Below are positions 63,366 to 64,000 of a DNA stretch of 64,000 bases, in pieces (position 1 is the first letter of the stretch; every line of letters begins with the position of its first letter). Position numbers and translations under genes: made by a program. The stretch is taken from assembly GCA_012295275.1 (NCBI GenBank), contig CM022672.1, forward strand, positions 2,956,443 through 3,020,442. Direction: 5' to 3'. The notes beneath the pieces were generated by a model. The model was not told where the DNA came from and did no database searches. It saw nothing but the letters and a program-made list of their open reading frames with translations. Origin of the DNA: Chrysomallon squamiferum. Lineage: Eukaryota > Mollusca > Gastropoda > Neomphalida > Peltospiridae.

Positions 63366-64000
63366 CATACCATCATTATAATACCGCCGCAGTTGTCATT
63401 GTTTTCTTCTTGTTATTTGGCTGTCCTAACCTAAGCTCATGAGGAAAATAACGAAAATCCATCTTACAATAAAGAAAGTCTCCGGCAATGTCTTACAAAG
63501 TGTCTGCAATTTATTAAGCTTATATCCACTATTACGATAGATGCTTTTTTCTGAATTACTGTTTCTCACCCTGACTTTAGTTTCTAAGGTCTGTTGGCTT
63601 TGTTGAGATTGAAAAATGCTGCTACTTCAAATACTTGACTCGCCGGTCACCTTATTTTGGCTGACGTACATGAATTTCAACTAATCTCCACCTGTATGCA
63701 ACCCTTGTCTGATTATAATAAACAAGAGACTGAAGATTTCTAAAAAGATTTTTTTTTACGTTATTCTCTTCTTTTTATATTTTTCTTCTAATGAAGATAT
63801 TCGAAAGATAAAATTATAAGCGGTGAAGTACTTTAAATTTGGAAAAAGGAAGGAAAGTTATATGACCGCTTTCTGAAATTTAAAAAGTTCCAGAAAGTAT
63901 AAACTTTAGATTATGTATATGGCTACACATGTGTTTGTGTGTGTAGAGGTAGAGGTGAATATGTGTGTATGTGTACGAATTTTGTATGTGTATATCTTTT
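63366..64000. other. Unannotated DNA to the window end
   Basis: A weak CAGG|GTGAGA donor-like site sits on the minus strand near 63570 after a Gln/Ser-rich open stretch. The window closes in TATGTG-type repeats (63915-63995). Confidence 0.4.

Overview
This is eukaryotic nuclear DNA, very probably from an animal with a large, repeat-laden, AT-rich genome. The density and mix of simple repeats (TAG/CAG/TTG trinucleotides, GA, CA, TATG and GATA arrays, poly-A/T runs), the scattered minisatellites, the tRNA-derived SINE-like pieces and the absence of any long intact reading frame fit a cephalopod or other mollusc. That assignment is an inference from texture, not from a recognised gene. There are no rRNA genes, no CRISPR array, no prokaryotic operon and no complete multi-exon gene that I can assemble.

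Most long open frames lie on simple repeats: Ser-Leu or Arg-Glu runs on GA/CT, Cys-Val on TG, Val or Leu runs on TAG, Tyr-Leu-Ser-Ile on GATA. They are not genes. The support for genes is a few short candidate first coding exons that end at good 5' splice sites: minus strand 18069-17975, 55101-55005 and 37245-37211, and plus strand 43413-43437. The rest of each gene would lie in distant exons, as expected with long introns. Around 18.0-18.7 kb a base-balanced island holds a minus-strand TATA-like box and first exon opposite a plus-strand CCAAT/TATA pair and a 45-residue frame with F-box-like spacing, so it may be a divergent promoter.

Layout. 0-9 kb: TGTAG satellite, TATG and TAG arrays, TC/TCTG array, first copy of a 97-bp interspersed repeat at 8.4 kb. 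9-17 kb: TAG array, a perfect 52-bp x3 minisatellite, a diverged 44-bp AT-rich satellite, a cryptic ~38-bp satellite, a CRE-like palindrome. 17-18.7 kb: the candidate divergent gene starts. 19-33 kb: mostly unannotatable AT-rich DNA with GA, CA and TAG arrays and the second 97-bp repeat copy at 28.1 kb. 33-45 kb: two tRNA-derived elements, a ~150-bp diverged duplication, a candidate first exon at 37.2 kb, a T/TTC/TTA tract, large TAG/CTA arrays. 45-54 kb: purine-rich DNA, a 41-bp x4 minisatellite, a ~440-bp GATA-type array. 54-64 kb: a candidate membrane-protein first exon at 55.1 kb, more TAG arrays and small unsupported ORFs.

No interacting gene system can be read from the window. The points worth following are the candidate exons, the 97-bp repeat tied to TA/GA arrays, the cryptic satellites and the excess of TGACGTCA sites.
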